This document shows positions 1-8,586 of a stretch of DNA of 64,000 nucleotides, one piece after another (within the stretch, counting starts at the first letter, position 1; every line of letters begins with the position of its first letter). The stretch spans positions 91,472-155,471 of the forward strand of contig JAUNHC010000009.1 in NCBI GenBank assembly GCA_030524175.1, written 5' to 3'. The notes below the pieces were generated by a model. It did no database searches and was not told the origin of the DNA. It saw nothing but the letters and a program-made list of their open reading frames with translations. A program made the translations under genes and the position numbers. This DNA comes from Eubacteriales bacterium. Its GTDB lineage: Bacteria; Bacillota; Clostridia; Lachnospirales; Lachnospiraceae.

Positions 1-615
1 GCGTACAGAGACCGCGAGGGCACTGTTCGGAGCAGACCCGAAAGAAAGCGGAGAGATATATGTGAACGGCAAGAAGGTGGACATCAAGTCACCGATGGAT
101 GCAGTAAAATGCGGGATCGGATATCTGTCCGAGGACCGGAAGAGATATGGTATCGTTGTGGCGAAGAGCGTGGCAGAGAACTCAACCATGGCGAGCCTTG
201 AGAATTTCATGAGCGGGATCTTCATCAACAAGAAGAAAGAAGCGAAGATCGCGCAGGAATATGTGGAATCTCTGAAGACGAAGACGCCTGGGGTGGACCA
301 GCTGGTGGTAAACCTGTCAGGAGGAAACCAGCAGAAGGTAGTCATTGCGAAATGGCTGGTGCGCAACTGCGACATCCTGATATTCGACGAGCCGACGCGA
401 GGGATCGATGTAGGAGCGAAGAGTGAGATCTACCATCTGATGAATGAACTGGTAGCAGAAGGAAAGTCGATCATCATGATTTCCTCTGAGATGACAGAAA
501 TTTTAAGAATGAGTGACCGTATCGTGGTAATGTGCGAGGGAAAGAAGACAGGAGAGATAGATATCTCTGAGGCAACCCAGGAGAACATCATGCATGCGGC
601 AACCCTTAGAAATTA
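1..615 (+). repeat. Direct repeat copy 1 (of 2531-3145)
   Basis: Bases 1-615 match 2531-3145 with a single visible difference (572 T versus 3102 C). The match runs to the stop codon and stops there. The true left end lies outside the window. The spacing between copies is 2530 bp and the interval includes one permease gene. Confidence 0.95.
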
Positions 616-616
616 G
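1..616 (+). CDS. Sugar ABC transporter ATP-binding protein, C-terminal part (truncated by window edge)
   Basis: The reading frame is open from base 2 and ends at TAG 614-616, so the window cuts the gene and only about 204 residues are visible. They cover the second nucleotide-binding domain of an RbsA/MglA/RhaT-type double ATPase: the degenerate Walker A tail RTETARALFG, the signature LSGGNQQK, and Walker B with D-loop LIFDEPTRGIDVGAK. A GTG at 62 is internal and not a start. The DNA is the same as 2531-3145 except for one base (T at 572, C at 3102), so the protein is a copy of the C-terminus of the ATPase at 1653. It sits 11 bp upstream of a permease and should energise sugar import together with it. 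Confidence 0.93.
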   Translation, partial: RTETARALFGADPKESGEIYVNGKKVDIKSPMDAVKCGIGYLSEDRKRYGIVVAKSVAENSTMASLENFMSGIFINKKKEAKIAQEYVESLKTKTPGVDQLVVNLSGGNQQKVVIAKWLVRNCDILIFDEPTRGIDVGAKSEIYHLMNELVAEGKSIIMISSEMTEILRMSDRIVVMCEGKKTGEIDISEATQENIMHAATLRN

Positions 617-627
617 GAGGAAGAGAA

Positions 628-1617
628 ATGGAAAATTTTAAGAACAGTCCATTGGTTAAGAAAATTGGTTTTAACCGAATTGTTTTGTGCGGCGTTTTGC
701 TACTGATGTACATCATATTTGCGATTGTCAGCCCTACATTCCTTAGTTATTCCCGTATTTTAAGTGCATTAAACTATGCATACTTTCTGGGATTCCTGGC
801 TTTGGGCGTTACCTTTGTAATCGCGACGGGCGGAATTGACTTTTCTATCGGACCGGTTATGTTCTGTGCAGCTCTGATGGGCGGACGTCTTCTGGTTAAG
901 GACGGTGTTCCGGTTATCGTAGCATTGCTGGCATGTCTTCTGGTTGGTTTTGTGTTTGGTGTGATCAACGGCTATCTGGTTGCATATATGGGACTTCCGT
1001 CATTTATTTCATCCATGGCCCTGATGATGCTAGCCAAAGGTGTTGGCTCTGTATTTACACAGACACAGAGTATAAGCTGGCCTCAGGGAACTGATCCCAA
1101 TGGTCTTGGATGGTTCCGTAATCTGATCAAGATGAAGGTTGGCGGTGTGGATATTCCCACAGGCCTTATATGGCTTTTGATCGTGGCAGTGATCTGCGCG
1201 ATCATCCTGAATAATACAAAGATAGGACGGTACATCCTTTGTCTTGGAAGCAACAAGGAAGCTGTACGTCTTTCCGGTGTAAATGTTAAGAAATGGGAAA
1301 TGATCGCATTTATCATCAGCGGTACTTTGGCAGGTATGGCAGCCATTGCTTATGTAAGTGCTTATACGACTGTAACTCCCAGCGGCGGTGACATCTTTAA
1401 TAATGATGCTATTGCAAGCTGTGTTATGGGAGGTACCTCCATGTCGGGCGGACTTGCCTCCATTGGCGGTAGTATCATTGGTGTTATGATTATCTCACTT
1501 TTGCAGGAAGGTATTCTGGCAATGGGATTCCAGAAGGATTATCAATATATTATCACTGGTATTATCGTCCTTTTGGCAGTATTTGCCGATGTACGAAGCA
1601 GAAGAAGAAAGAATTGA
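628..1617 (+). CDS. Ribose/rhamnose-type sugar ABC transporter permease (first of two)
   Basis: The 329-residue hydrophobic protein has about 8-10 predicted membrane segments. Family landmarks of RbsC/RhaP-type (BPD_transp_2) permeases are visible: GGIDFSIGPV near residue 70, GRYILCLGSNKEAVRLSGV near 190-210 and the late glycine-rich GGTSMSGGLASIGGS. The ribosome site AGGAGG overlaps the stop of the ATPase fragment and sets the ATG at 628. It would form the membrane channel with the permease at 3161, to which it is clearly related but far from identical. The substrate is inferred as L-rhamnose or a related sugar from the rhamnulokinase at 5479. Confidence 0.9.
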   Translation: MENFKNSPLVKKIGFNRIVLCGVLLLMYIIFAIVSPTFLSYSRILSALNYAYFLGFLALGVTFVIATGGIDFSIGPVMFCAALMGGRLLVKDGVPVIVALLACLLVGFVFGVINGYLVAYMGLPSFISSMALMMLAKGVGSVFTQTQSISWPQGTDPNGLGWFRNLIKMKVGGVDIPTGLIWLLIVAVICAIILNNTKIGRYILCLGSNKEAVRLSGVNVKKWEMIAFIISGTLAGMAAIAYVSAYTTVTPSGGDIFNNDAIASCVMGGTSMSGGLASIGGSIIGVMIISLLQEGILAMGFQKDYQYIITGIIVLLAVFADVRSRRRKN

Positions 1618-1652
1618 TCATCTTATCTTAGAAAGGACGTATAGGTGAAGAC

Positions 1653-3146
1653 ATGGGTGAAGTCATTTTAACAATGAAAGGAATAGATAAGTCTTTTCCG
1701 GGTGTACATGCTCTTGACCATGTAGACTTAGAAGTAAGGAAAGGCGAAGTCCATGCACTGATGGGAGAGAACGGAGCCGGGAAATCCACATTGATGAAAG
1801 TCCTGACAGGTATTTATTCCAAAGATTCGGGAACGATTACCTACGAAGGAAAAGAAGTGGAGTTTACCAACCCCCGTGAAGCCCAGGCGGCAGGGATCGT
1901 CATCGTGCATCAGGAGCTGAATATGATGAACCACCTGACCGTGGCTCAGAATATATTCATCGGCCGTGAGATGATGAGCGGAAAGCTGATCAACGACAGT
2001 AAGATGAACGAAGAAGCCAAGAAGCTGTTCCGGCAGCTGAATATCGATATTGACCCGACAGAGAAGATGGGGAACCTGACTGTGGGCAAGCAGCAGATGT
2101 GCGAGATCGCGAAAGCGATATCCCATGAGGCGAAGGTGATCGTGTTTGACGAGCCGTCGGCAGCGCTGACAGAAGCAGAGATCGATGAGCTGTTCAAGAT
2201 CATCCGGGACCTGCGTGACAAGCAGCTGGGGATCGTATACATATCCCACCGTATGGACGAGATCAAGGTCATCACAGACCGTGTGACGGTCATGCGTGAC
2301 GGAGGTTACGTGGGGACCCTGATCACTAAGGACAGCACGAAGGACGATATCATCAATATGATGGTAGGGCGTGTCATCTATGAAGATCCGAAGACGGAGA
2401 GCACGGTGGCGCCGGATGCCCCGGTAGTGCTGAAGGTGGAACATTTAAATGCAGGAAAGATGGTACAGGATGTAAGCTTTGAACTCCATAAAGGAGAGAT
2501 CCTGGGATTCTCAGGACTGATGGGAGCAGGGCGTACAGAGACCGCGAGGGCACTGTTCGGAGCAGACCCGAAAGAAAGCGGAGAGATATATGTGAACGGC
2601 AAGAAGGTGGACATCAAGTCACCGATGGATGCAGTAAAATGCGGGATCGGATATCTGTCCGAGGACCGGAAGAGATATGGTATCGTTGTGGCGAAGAGCG
2701 TGGCAGAGAACTCAACCATGGCGAGCCTTGAGAATTTCATGAGCGGGATCTTCATCAACAAGAAGAAAGAAGCGAAGATCGCGCAGGAATATGTGGAATC
2801 TCTGAAGACGAAGACGCCTGGGGTGGACCAGCTGGTGGTAAACCTGTCAGGAGGAAACCAGCAGAAGGTAGTCATTGCGAAATGGCTGGTGCGCAACTGC
2901 GACATCCTGATATTCGACGAGCCGACGCGAGGGATCGATGTAGGAGCGAAGAGTGAGATCTACCATCTGATGAATGAACTGGTAGCAGAAGGAAAGTCGA
3001 TCATCATGATTTCCTCTGAGATGACAGAAATTTTAAGAATGAGTGACCGTATCGTGGTAATGTGCGAGGGAAAGAAGACAGGAGAGATAGACATCTCTGA
3101 GGCAACCCAGGAGAACATCATGCATGCGGCAACCCTTAGAAATTAG
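1653..3146 (+). CDS. Sugar ABC transporter ATP-binding protein, full length (RbsA/RhaT type)
   Basis: A 497-residue protein with two tandem nucleotide-binding domains, the normal length for RbsA/MglA. Domain 1 has Walker A GENGAGKST near residue 38, the signature LTVGKQQ and Walker B VIVFDEPSAALTE. Domain 2 has the degenerate Walker A GLMGAGRTE typical of this family, LSGGNQQK and LIFDEPTRGIDVG. It powers sugar uptake with the permeases on either side. The last 615 bp are almost identical to the gene cut by the window edge, so the operon has two nearly identical C-terminal ATPase domains and two different permeases. The first roughly 200 bp look more AT-rich than the remainder, consistent with a mosaic gene. 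Confidence 0.95.
   Translation: MGEVILTMKGIDKSFPGVHALDHVDLEVRKGEVHALMGENGAGKSTLMKVLTGIYSKDSGTITYEGKEVEFTNPREAQAAGIVIVHQELNMMNHLTVAQNIFIGREMMSGKLINDSKMNEEAKKLFRQLNIDIDPTEKMGNLTVGKQQMCEIAKAISHEAKVIVFDEPSAALTEAEIDELFKIIRDLRDKQLGIVYISHRMDEIKVITDRVTVMRDGGYVGTLITKDSTKDDIINMMVGRVIYEDPKTESTVAPDAPVVLKVEHLNAGKMVQDVSFELHKGEILGFSGLMGAGRTETARALFGADPKESGEIYVNGKKVDIKSPMDAVKCGIGYLSEDRKRYGIVVAKSVAENSTMASLENFMSGIFINKKKEAKIAQEYVESLKTKTPGVDQLVVNLSGGNQQKVVIAKWLVRNCDILIFDEPTRGIDVGAKSEIYHLMNELVAEGKSIIMISSEMTEILRMSDRIVVMCEGKKTGEIDISEATQENIMHAATLRN
2531..3145 (+). repeat. Direct repeat copy 2 (of 1-615)
   Basis: This is the second copy of the 615-bp direct repeat and forms the last 41% of the ATPase gene at 1653-3146. 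The sequences diverge immediately after the stop codon, before the downstream permease, which suggests recent duplication or gene conversion limited to the ATPase gene. Confidence 0.95.
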
Positions 3147-3160
3147 AGGAGGAGAGAGAG

Positions 3161-4165
3161 ATGGCAGGAAAAGAGAAAAAGGGTAATGCTTTTACCAATA
3201 ATCCTATTGTAAAAGCCATTGGTACCCAAAAAATTGTTGTAGTTTTAGTTATCATTGTATTGGCGCTGTTTTTCAGCATCAAGAGCCCGGCTTTCCGGCA
3301 GTATGCAACTTTAGTCAGCATTTTTGATTATTCTTATTATATCAGCTTTATGGCGATCGGTGTTACCTTCTGTCTGATTACCGGTGGTGTAGACCTTTCC
3401 ATTGGTACAGGTATGATATGTTACGGTCTGTTTGGCGGATATCTCATTACCCATAAGGGAATGCCGGTAGTTGTAGGCCTTTTGGCAACGATCGTCCTGG
3501 GCCTTTTGATCGGCCTTTTAAATGCAGTGTTAGTTGCGGTGATGGATTTGCCGCCGTTTATAGCAACGCTGGGAGCCATGATGATCACCCGTGGCCTTGG
3601 TTCGGTACTCACCGGAAGTATGAGTATCACCTGGCCTCCGGCATCAGCAGATCAGGGATGGTTCAGAAGTATATTTAAAATGAATGTAGGCGGCAGAATG
3701 CTGCCTGTGGGATTCCTTTTGGTTTTGATTCTGGTGTTCCTGATGTCAATTTTCCTGAACAAGTCAAGACCGGGCCGTTACATCATCGCTATCGGCAGTA
3801 ATAAAGAAGCAACAAGGCTTTCCGGTGTGAATGTTGTGAAATATCAGGGATTGGCATATGTGATCTCAGGTCTCTTCGCAGGACTTGCAGGTATTGCTTA
3901 TGCATCTACATTCCAGGCTATTGCACCTGGTACTGGTGCAGGACTTGAGTTGGACGCTATTGCGGGTGCCATCATCGGCGGAACTTCCATGACAGGTGGT
4001 GTGGGAACTATTTCAGGAACCCTCCTTGGTGTATTCGTAATGTCACTGTTAAAAACAGGTCTTCCGTATATCGGCCTTCAGGCTAACTGGCAGCAGATCA
4101 TCACAGGATTGATCCTGATCCTGGCAATCTTTATCGATGTATTAAAGAATAAGAAGACTGCATGA
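3161..4165 (+). CDS. Ribose/rhamnose-type sugar ABC transporter permease (second of two)
   Basis: A 334-residue multi-pass protein of the RbsC family. It has GGVDLSIGTG, a GRYIIAIGSNKEATRLSGV loop and GGTSMTGGVG near the C-terminus. It follows the ATPase by 14 bp with GGAGGAGAG as ribosome site. Its N-terminus differs from that of the permease at 628, so the pair probably forms a heterodimer, as RhaP/RhaQ do in rhizobial rhamnose import. That parallel is established knowledge; its application here is inference. Confidence 0.9.
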   Translation: MAGKEKKGNAFTNNPIVKAIGTQKIVVVLVIIVLALFFSIKSPAFRQYATLVSIFDYSYYISFMAIGVTFCLITGGVDLSIGTGMICYGLFGGYLITHKGMPVVVGLLATIVLGLLIGLLNAVLVAVMDLPPFIATLGAMMITRGLGSVLTGSMSITWPPASADQGWFRSIFKMNVGGRMLPVGFLLVLILVFLMSIFLNKSRPGRYIIAIGSNKEATRLSGVNVVKYQGLAYVISGLFAGLAGIAYASTFQAIAPGTGAGLELDAIAGAIIGGTSMTGGVGTISGTLLGVFVMSLLKTGLPYIGLQANWQQIITGLILILAIFIDVLKNKKTA

Positions 4166-4272
4166 TCTAAGATTCATACAGACTTCCGCAGGCTTACTTT
4201 TCAAAGATATGTACCGCCGAAACGGTTTACATATACAAAAACTATATAATCTTTATAAGGAGGATTACAAAC

Positions 4273-5349
4273 ATGACAAGAAAGAAATTAATGAGCGTTG
4301 CATTATGTGCAGCAATGGTGGGAACCATGGTAGGCGCAACAAGCGTATCCGCAGCAGATTATTCAGACCTGAGCATTGAAATCGTATCTAAAGGCTTCCA
4401 GCATCAGTATTGGCAGGCAGTTAAAAAAGGTGCTGAGCTGAAAGCAGAAGAATTAGGATGCAAGATCAACTTTGTAGGACCGAACTCTGAGTCTGACTAT
4501 GCAGACCAGGTACAGATGCTTAATAACGCTATCAATGCAAAACCAGGCGCAATTGCTTTAGCTGCTCTTGATACCCAGTCTTGCCTTGATGCCATCAACA
4601 CAGCTATGGGAGAAGGAATCCCGATCATCGGATTTGACTCTGGTGTTCCGGATGCTCCGGAAGGCTCTGTAGTTGCAAACGCTTCCACAGATAACTATGC
4701 AGCAGGTGAGCTTGCAGCAGAAAAAGCTTACGAAGTGCTGAAAGACAGAATCGCTAATGCAGAAGGTACTGTAAGAATCGGTGTTATGGGTCAGGATGCT
4801 GTTTCTGAGTCCGTGGTTAACCGTGGTCTTGGTTTCATCGACAAAATCGGTGAGCTTGCTATTGCTGACGGAAAGACTATTAAACTGGAAGGCAATGACA
4901 GATATGTAAACGATGCAAAAGTTGAATCTACTGATGACGGAAATGTAGTTATTGAGACACTTGTTCCTTCACAGGTTACTTCTGAGCTGTCCTCCATCGA
5001 CTGCCAGACTCTGTTAAATAAAGACGACATCATCTGCATCTATGGCTCCAACCAGCATTCCGGTGAAGCTATGGTAACAGGTAATGAAAACCTTATGAAA
5101 TTCGGCCAGGGCGAAGATCAGGTTCTCGGTGTAGCATTTGACTCCGGTGCTGTTATCAAAGCTGCTGTAGCTGACGGAACATTCTTAGGCGCTATTACTC
5201 AGGCTCCTGTAGCAATGGGCCAAACAGTTGTTGAACTGGCTTGCAAAGCTGCAAAAGGCGAAGAAGTAGCAGACGTTGATACTGGATGCCAGTGGTATAC
5301 AGCAGACAACATGGAAGATCCTGAAATCGCACAGAACCTGTACGACTAA
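4273..5349 (+). CDS. Sugar-binding protein of the ribose/rhamnose-type ABC importer
   Basis: A 358-residue secreted solute-binding protein (Peripla_BP_4 type). Residues 1-28 are a classical signal peptide ending in SVSA|AD; the only early Cys (residue 12) is not in a lipobox. The mature part begins IEIVSKGFQHQYWQAVKKG, the usual first strand and helix of D-ribose/rhamnose-type binding proteins, and later has IPIIGFDSGV. A strong AAGGAGG precedes the ATG. The gene lies after the permease and before the rhamnulokinase, with a GC-rich hairpin behind it. The specific sugar is inferred only. Lack of a lipid anchor is odd for a monoderm binding protein. Confidence 0.92.
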   Translation: MTRKKLMSVALCAAMVGTMVGATSVSAADYSDLSIEIVSKGFQHQYWQAVKKGAELKAEELGCKINFVGPNSESDYADQVQMLNNAINAKPGAIALAALDTQSCLDAINTAMGEGIPIIGFDSGVPDAPEGSVVANASTDNYAAGELAAEKAYEVLKDRIANAEGTVRIGVMGQDAVSESVVNRGLGFIDKIGELAIADGKTIKLEGNDRYVNDAKVESTDDGNVVIETLVPSQVTSELSSIDCQTLLNKDDIICIYGSNQHSGEAMVTGNENLMKFGQGEDQVLGVAFDSGAVIKAAVADGTFLGAITQAPVAMGQTVVELACKAAKGEEVADVDTGCQWYTADNMEDPEIAQNLYD

Positions 5350-5392
5350 TGAGCGCTGAAGCAACTGAGCTCATGTAAACATGATAAAGAGA

Positions 5393-5420
5393 ATCCCTGG
5401 CCGTCAGGCCGGGGATTTTC
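5393..5420 (+). terminator. Hairpin/terminator between binding protein and rhamnulokinase
   Basis: A 10-bp stem (5393-5402 with 5407-5416, one G:T pair) with a GTCA loop is followed by only a short T-run. It could end transcription partially and so keep kinase mRNA below binding-protein mRNA. Confidence 0.65.
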
Positions 5421-5478
5421 ATTCCAGGCCGGTACAGGCCGGTTTTTCCAATGGTATTTTACAGGGAGGATGAAATAA

Positions 5479-6954
5479 ATGACAAAGCGTGTACTTGCAT
5501 TTGACTTTGGCGCATCCAGCGGGCGCGCCATGATTGGTATTTATAACGGCGAAACCATCGAAATAGAAGAGATCCATCGCTTTTCCAATGACCCTGTCAT
5601 TGTAAACGGTGTTATGTATTGGGATACCCTTCGCCTGCTCTATGAGATCAAGCAGGGAATCATCAAGGCAAAACATGCAGGTGGTTTTGACAGTATTGGT
5701 ATTGATACATGGGGTGTGGATTTTGGCCTTCTGGATAAAGACGGAAGACTTCTGGAGAACCCGATCCATTATCGTGATGAGCGGACAAAAGGTATGGTGG
5801 AAGAGAGTTTTGAGCTTCTGCCAAAGGATGAATTCTACAAGATCACCGGCCTGCAGTTTATGGAACTGAACACTGTATTCCAGCTTCTTTCCCTGGCAAA
5901 GGAACGTCCGGAAATACTGGAGCGCACAGACAAGCTGCTTCTCACCCCGGATCTGTTCGCATACTTCCTGACAGGAATCAAGAGTACGGAATATTCCATT
6001 GCTTCTACTACCCAGCTTCTGGATGCCAGGGAGCGTAACTGGTCAAAAAGAGTATTGGATGCTCTGGGAATCCCGGAACATATATTTACAGACATTGTAC
6101 CTTGCGGAACAGTTATCGGCCAGTTAAGCGATGAAATCTGTGAGGAGCTTGGTGTGGAAAAGGTAGATGTTGTATCCGTAGCCTCCCATGATACGCAGAG
6201 CGCCCTCATTGCTGTACCTGCCAAGGAGAAAGATTTCATTTTCCTCAGCAGCGGTACCTGGTCACTTCTTGGAACAGAGCTGGATGCACCTATTATCAAT
6301 GAGAAATCCGAGAAATATAATGTGACAAATGAAGGCGGCTGTGAGTATAAAGCAAGCTTCCTGAAAAATATCATTGGCACCTGGCTGATCCAGGAGAGCC
6401 GCAGGCAGTGGATACGGGAAGGGCAGGAGTACGGCTTTGGCGAGCTGGAGGCCATGGCGAAGCAGGAGAAACCTCTCCAGAGCTTTATTGACCCGGATGC
6501 ACCGGAATTTGTTCCCGCAGGAAACATTCCCCGCCGTATCCGTGAATTCTGTAAGAATTCCGGACAGCCTCAGCCGGAATCCATCGCACAGGTGGTACGC
6601 TGTATTGATGAAAGTCTTGCCATGAAATACCGCATGGCTCTTGAAGAGATTGAAGACTGTACCGGGAAGCACTATGATACCATATATGTAGTTGGAGGCG
6701 GAACCCAGAGTAAGCTTCTCTGCCAGTTTACAGCCAATGCCTGCGGACGCAGGGTAGTGGCAGGCCCTATTGAAGCAACGGTTCTCGGAAATCTTGTACT
6801 TCAGCTTGTGGCTGCCAAGGATGTAAAAGAAATTGACGGCCTTCAGGCTGCCAGAGACTTGATCGCCCGTTCCTCTGTGATCGATACCTACGAGCCGGAG
6901 GACAGAGAGATTTGGGACGCTGCATTTGAGACATTTAAAAATATAATCGCATAA
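5479..6954 (+). CDS. rhaB: Rhamnulokinase (first copy)
   Basis: A 491-residue FGGY-family kinase that phosphorylates L-rhamnulose to L-rhamnulose 1-phosphate in the cytoplasm. The N-terminus has the phosphate loop FDFGASSGRAM; the substrate region has GIDTWGVDFGLLD and NPIHYRDERT; the ATP domain has FLSSGTWSLLG and VVGGGTQSKLL, all typical of RhaB. The ribosome site GGGAGG precedes the ATG. It follows the importer and a leaky hairpin, so it probably belongs to the same operon. A diverged second rhamnulokinase lies at 39908. Sequence alone cannot exclude L-fuculose or another ketose as substrate. Confidence 0.9.
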   Translation: MTKRVLAFDFGASSGRAMIGIYNGETIEIEEIHRFSNDPVIVNGVMYWDTLRLLYEIKQGIIKAKHAGGFDSIGIDTWGVDFGLLDKDGRLLENPIHYRDERTKGMVEESFELLPKDEFYKITGLQFMELNTVFQLLSLAKERPEILERTDKLLLTPDLFAYFLTGIKSTEYSIASTTQLLDARERNWSKRVLDALGIPEHIFTDIVPCGTVIGQLSDEICEELGVEKVDVVSVASHDTQSALIAVPAKEKDFIFLSSGTWSLLGTELDAPIINEKSEKYNVTNEGGCEYKASFLKNIIGTWLIQESRRQWIREGQEYGFGELEAMAKQEKPLQSFIDPDAPEFVPAGNIPRRIREFCKNSGQPQPESIAQVVRCIDESLAMKYRMALEEIEDCTGKHYDTIYVVGGGTQSKLLCQFTANACGRRVVAGPIEATVLGNLVLQLVAAKDVKEIDGLQAARDLIARSSVIDTYEPEDREIWDAAFETFKNIIA

Positions 6955-6960
6955 TCGTAA

Positions 6961-6990
6961 AGCGGCAGGTGTTTAGTCCTGCCGCTATTT
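6961..6990 (+). terminator. Rho-independent terminator between convergent rhaB and yesN-like genes
   Basis: A perfect 9-bp stem (6961-6969 with 6978-6986) with an 8-base loop is followed by ATTTATAT. It lies between two convergent genes and may serve both, although the T-run is weak on each strand. Confidence 0.7.
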
Positions 6991-7038
6991 ATATACCAGA
7001 AAAGCTTTTCGATTTTTGCTTCACGTGATGTAATGAAT

Positions 7039-8586
7039 TTATTTTTTTAAAGTCTTAATATATTCACTTGGAGACAAACCGATTTCTTTTTTGAATTTCT
7101 TGCTGAAATAGCCTGCATTATTAAAGCCTGTTTTTTCCGCCACATAAGTCACGTTGATCACTCCATTCTGAAAGAATTCCACTGCTTTTTCTATACGCAG
7201 GTTATTGAGATAATCATTGATGGTCATATGTTTATCTCGTTTAAAACAGGCACAGAGGTAGCTGTAATTCAGGAAAAGCGCATCCGACAGCAGAGGGATT
7301 GAGAATTCGGGATTTGAATAATTTTCCTGAATAAAGGTCTCTATTTTCGCTGTTACCCCGGAGTCAGCGGCAGACGTGAGTAAAAAGTTCTGCATTGCGG
7401 CTGTATAAATTTTTATGATCCAGTTTTTAATATCTCTTACATCTGTCATGCCGTTCAGTATATCAAGAATACTGTCAGAGCTGTTCAGGACGGAAACGGG
7501 CATGGACAGCCGGGTGCTTAAGGTATCTACCAGCATATGTACCAGCTCAATAGTGTTAAATATTAAAGAGTGGAACATATATTCCCCAGGTAAAAAGGAA
7601 TCATAGAATTCTGTGAGAAGACGCTGTGTTCCGGAAATATTTTTTTCCAGGACACAGGCTTTTAGCCGGTGCTGGAGTTTGGCCTCCACTTTCTGATATC
7701 CCCCGGCGTTATCCAGTTCATCGTAAAAGGTAATTCCTTTTTTCAGCAGACAATTATTCCGGAGTGCAATGATTGCCTCATTGTAAGAGCGATATACCAG
7801 ATTTAAGCTGGAACATTGAGTTCCGATTCCTACATGGGGAGAGTAATTCAATTTCTTTAATTCTCGTATACAGGATTCGAGAAATTCCACAAGGGCTTTT
7901 TTGTCTGAGGAGTCAAGGATTAAAAATATTCTTTTTTGGGAATCACAGCAGCAGATGTAATTCCGGAAGGGAAATACACCGGATATTTCTTTGAAATCAT
8001 CAGAGCCAAGGGGCATGGAGGTCTGTATCACGGCAATACAATAGGCTTTGTAATCCAGGATGAAATCTTCCGGAGCCAGTATGTCCTGATCATCGTAAAC
8101 AGCTTTATATACAGCAGAGCTGCAGCTTATGAGATCATTGTAATACTGCTCTAAGAGACGCTCCTTTTTTTCCAGTTCCAGGTCGGAGATTCTTTTGCTC
8201 AGTGACTCTGTGGAGCATATTTCATTTCCCAGTTCCACTAATGTGTCCATAAGAAGGATGTAATCAATGGGTTTCAAAATATAATCATATACTCCAAGCC
8301 TTAAAGCCTGCTGGGCATAGCTGAATTCATTGTAGCCTGTAAGGATAATACAGCGGCATGGTATTTTGTTTTCCTGGAGGCGGCGGATCAGCTCCAGTCC
8401 GTCGTAAATAGGCATATTGATATCCACAATGGCGATGTCAGGGCGCAGTACCATAATGTCTTCCAGAGCAGACTTTCCGTTATTCGCTTCCCCCACAACC
8501 TCAAATCCATGGTCCTCCCACGGCAGATTCCGCCGCAAAGAGGTTCTGACATAAAATTCATCATCCACCAGATATACTTTCATCAT
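7039..8586 (-). CDS. YesN-type response regulator with AraC DNA-binding domain
   Basis: A 515-residue regulator. The N-terminal receiver domain begins MKVYLVDDE, with likely phospho-acceptor Asp55 (IAIVDINMP) and the conserved Lys105 (YILKPID). The middle region resembles the linker of YesN-type regulators. The C-terminal 100 residues hold two helix-turn-helix motifs of the AraC family, ending NNAGYFSKKFKKEIGLSPSEYIK. The start codon lies inside the 3' end of the sensor gene (26-bp overlap), so the two are translationally coupled. The likely target is the divergent importer at 10625, upstream of which lies an AGAATATT direct repeat. Such pairs usually respond to extracellular oligosaccharides. 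Confidence 0.93.
   Translation of the reverse strand: MMKVYLVDDEFYVRTSLRRNLPWEDHGFEVVGEANNGKSALEDIMVLRPDIAIVDINMPIYDGLELIRRLQENKIPCRCIILTGYNEFSYAQQALRLGVYDYILKPIDYILLMDTLVELGNEICSTESLSKRISDLELEKKERLLEQYYNDLISCSSAVYKAVYDDQDILAPEDFILDYKAYCIAVIQTSMPLGSDDFKEISGVFPFRNYICCCDSQKRIFLILDSSDKKALVEFLESCIRELKKLNYSPHVGIGTQCSSLNLVYRSYNEAIIALRNNCLLKKGITFYDELDNAGGYQKVEAKLQHRLKACVLEKNISGTQRLLTEFYDSFLPGEYMFHSLIFNTIELVHMLVDTLSTRLSMPVSVLNSSDSILDILNGMTDVRDIKNWIIKIYTAAMQNFLLTSAADSGVTAKIETFIQENYSNPEFSIPLLSDALFLNYSYLCACFKRDKHMTINDYLNNLRIEKAVEFFQNGVINVTYVAEKTGFNNAGYFSKKFKKEIGLSPSEYIKTLKK

Noticed and set aside
1728-2444. Long minus-strand frame opposite the sugar ABC ATPase
   Set aside because: It lies within a gene with full family motifs on the plus strand, has no ribosome site and gives no recognisable motif.
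5835-6527. Minus-strand frame of 230 codons opposite rhaB
   Set aside because: Shadow of the rhamnulokinase codons; Ser-rich composition typical of antisense translation.
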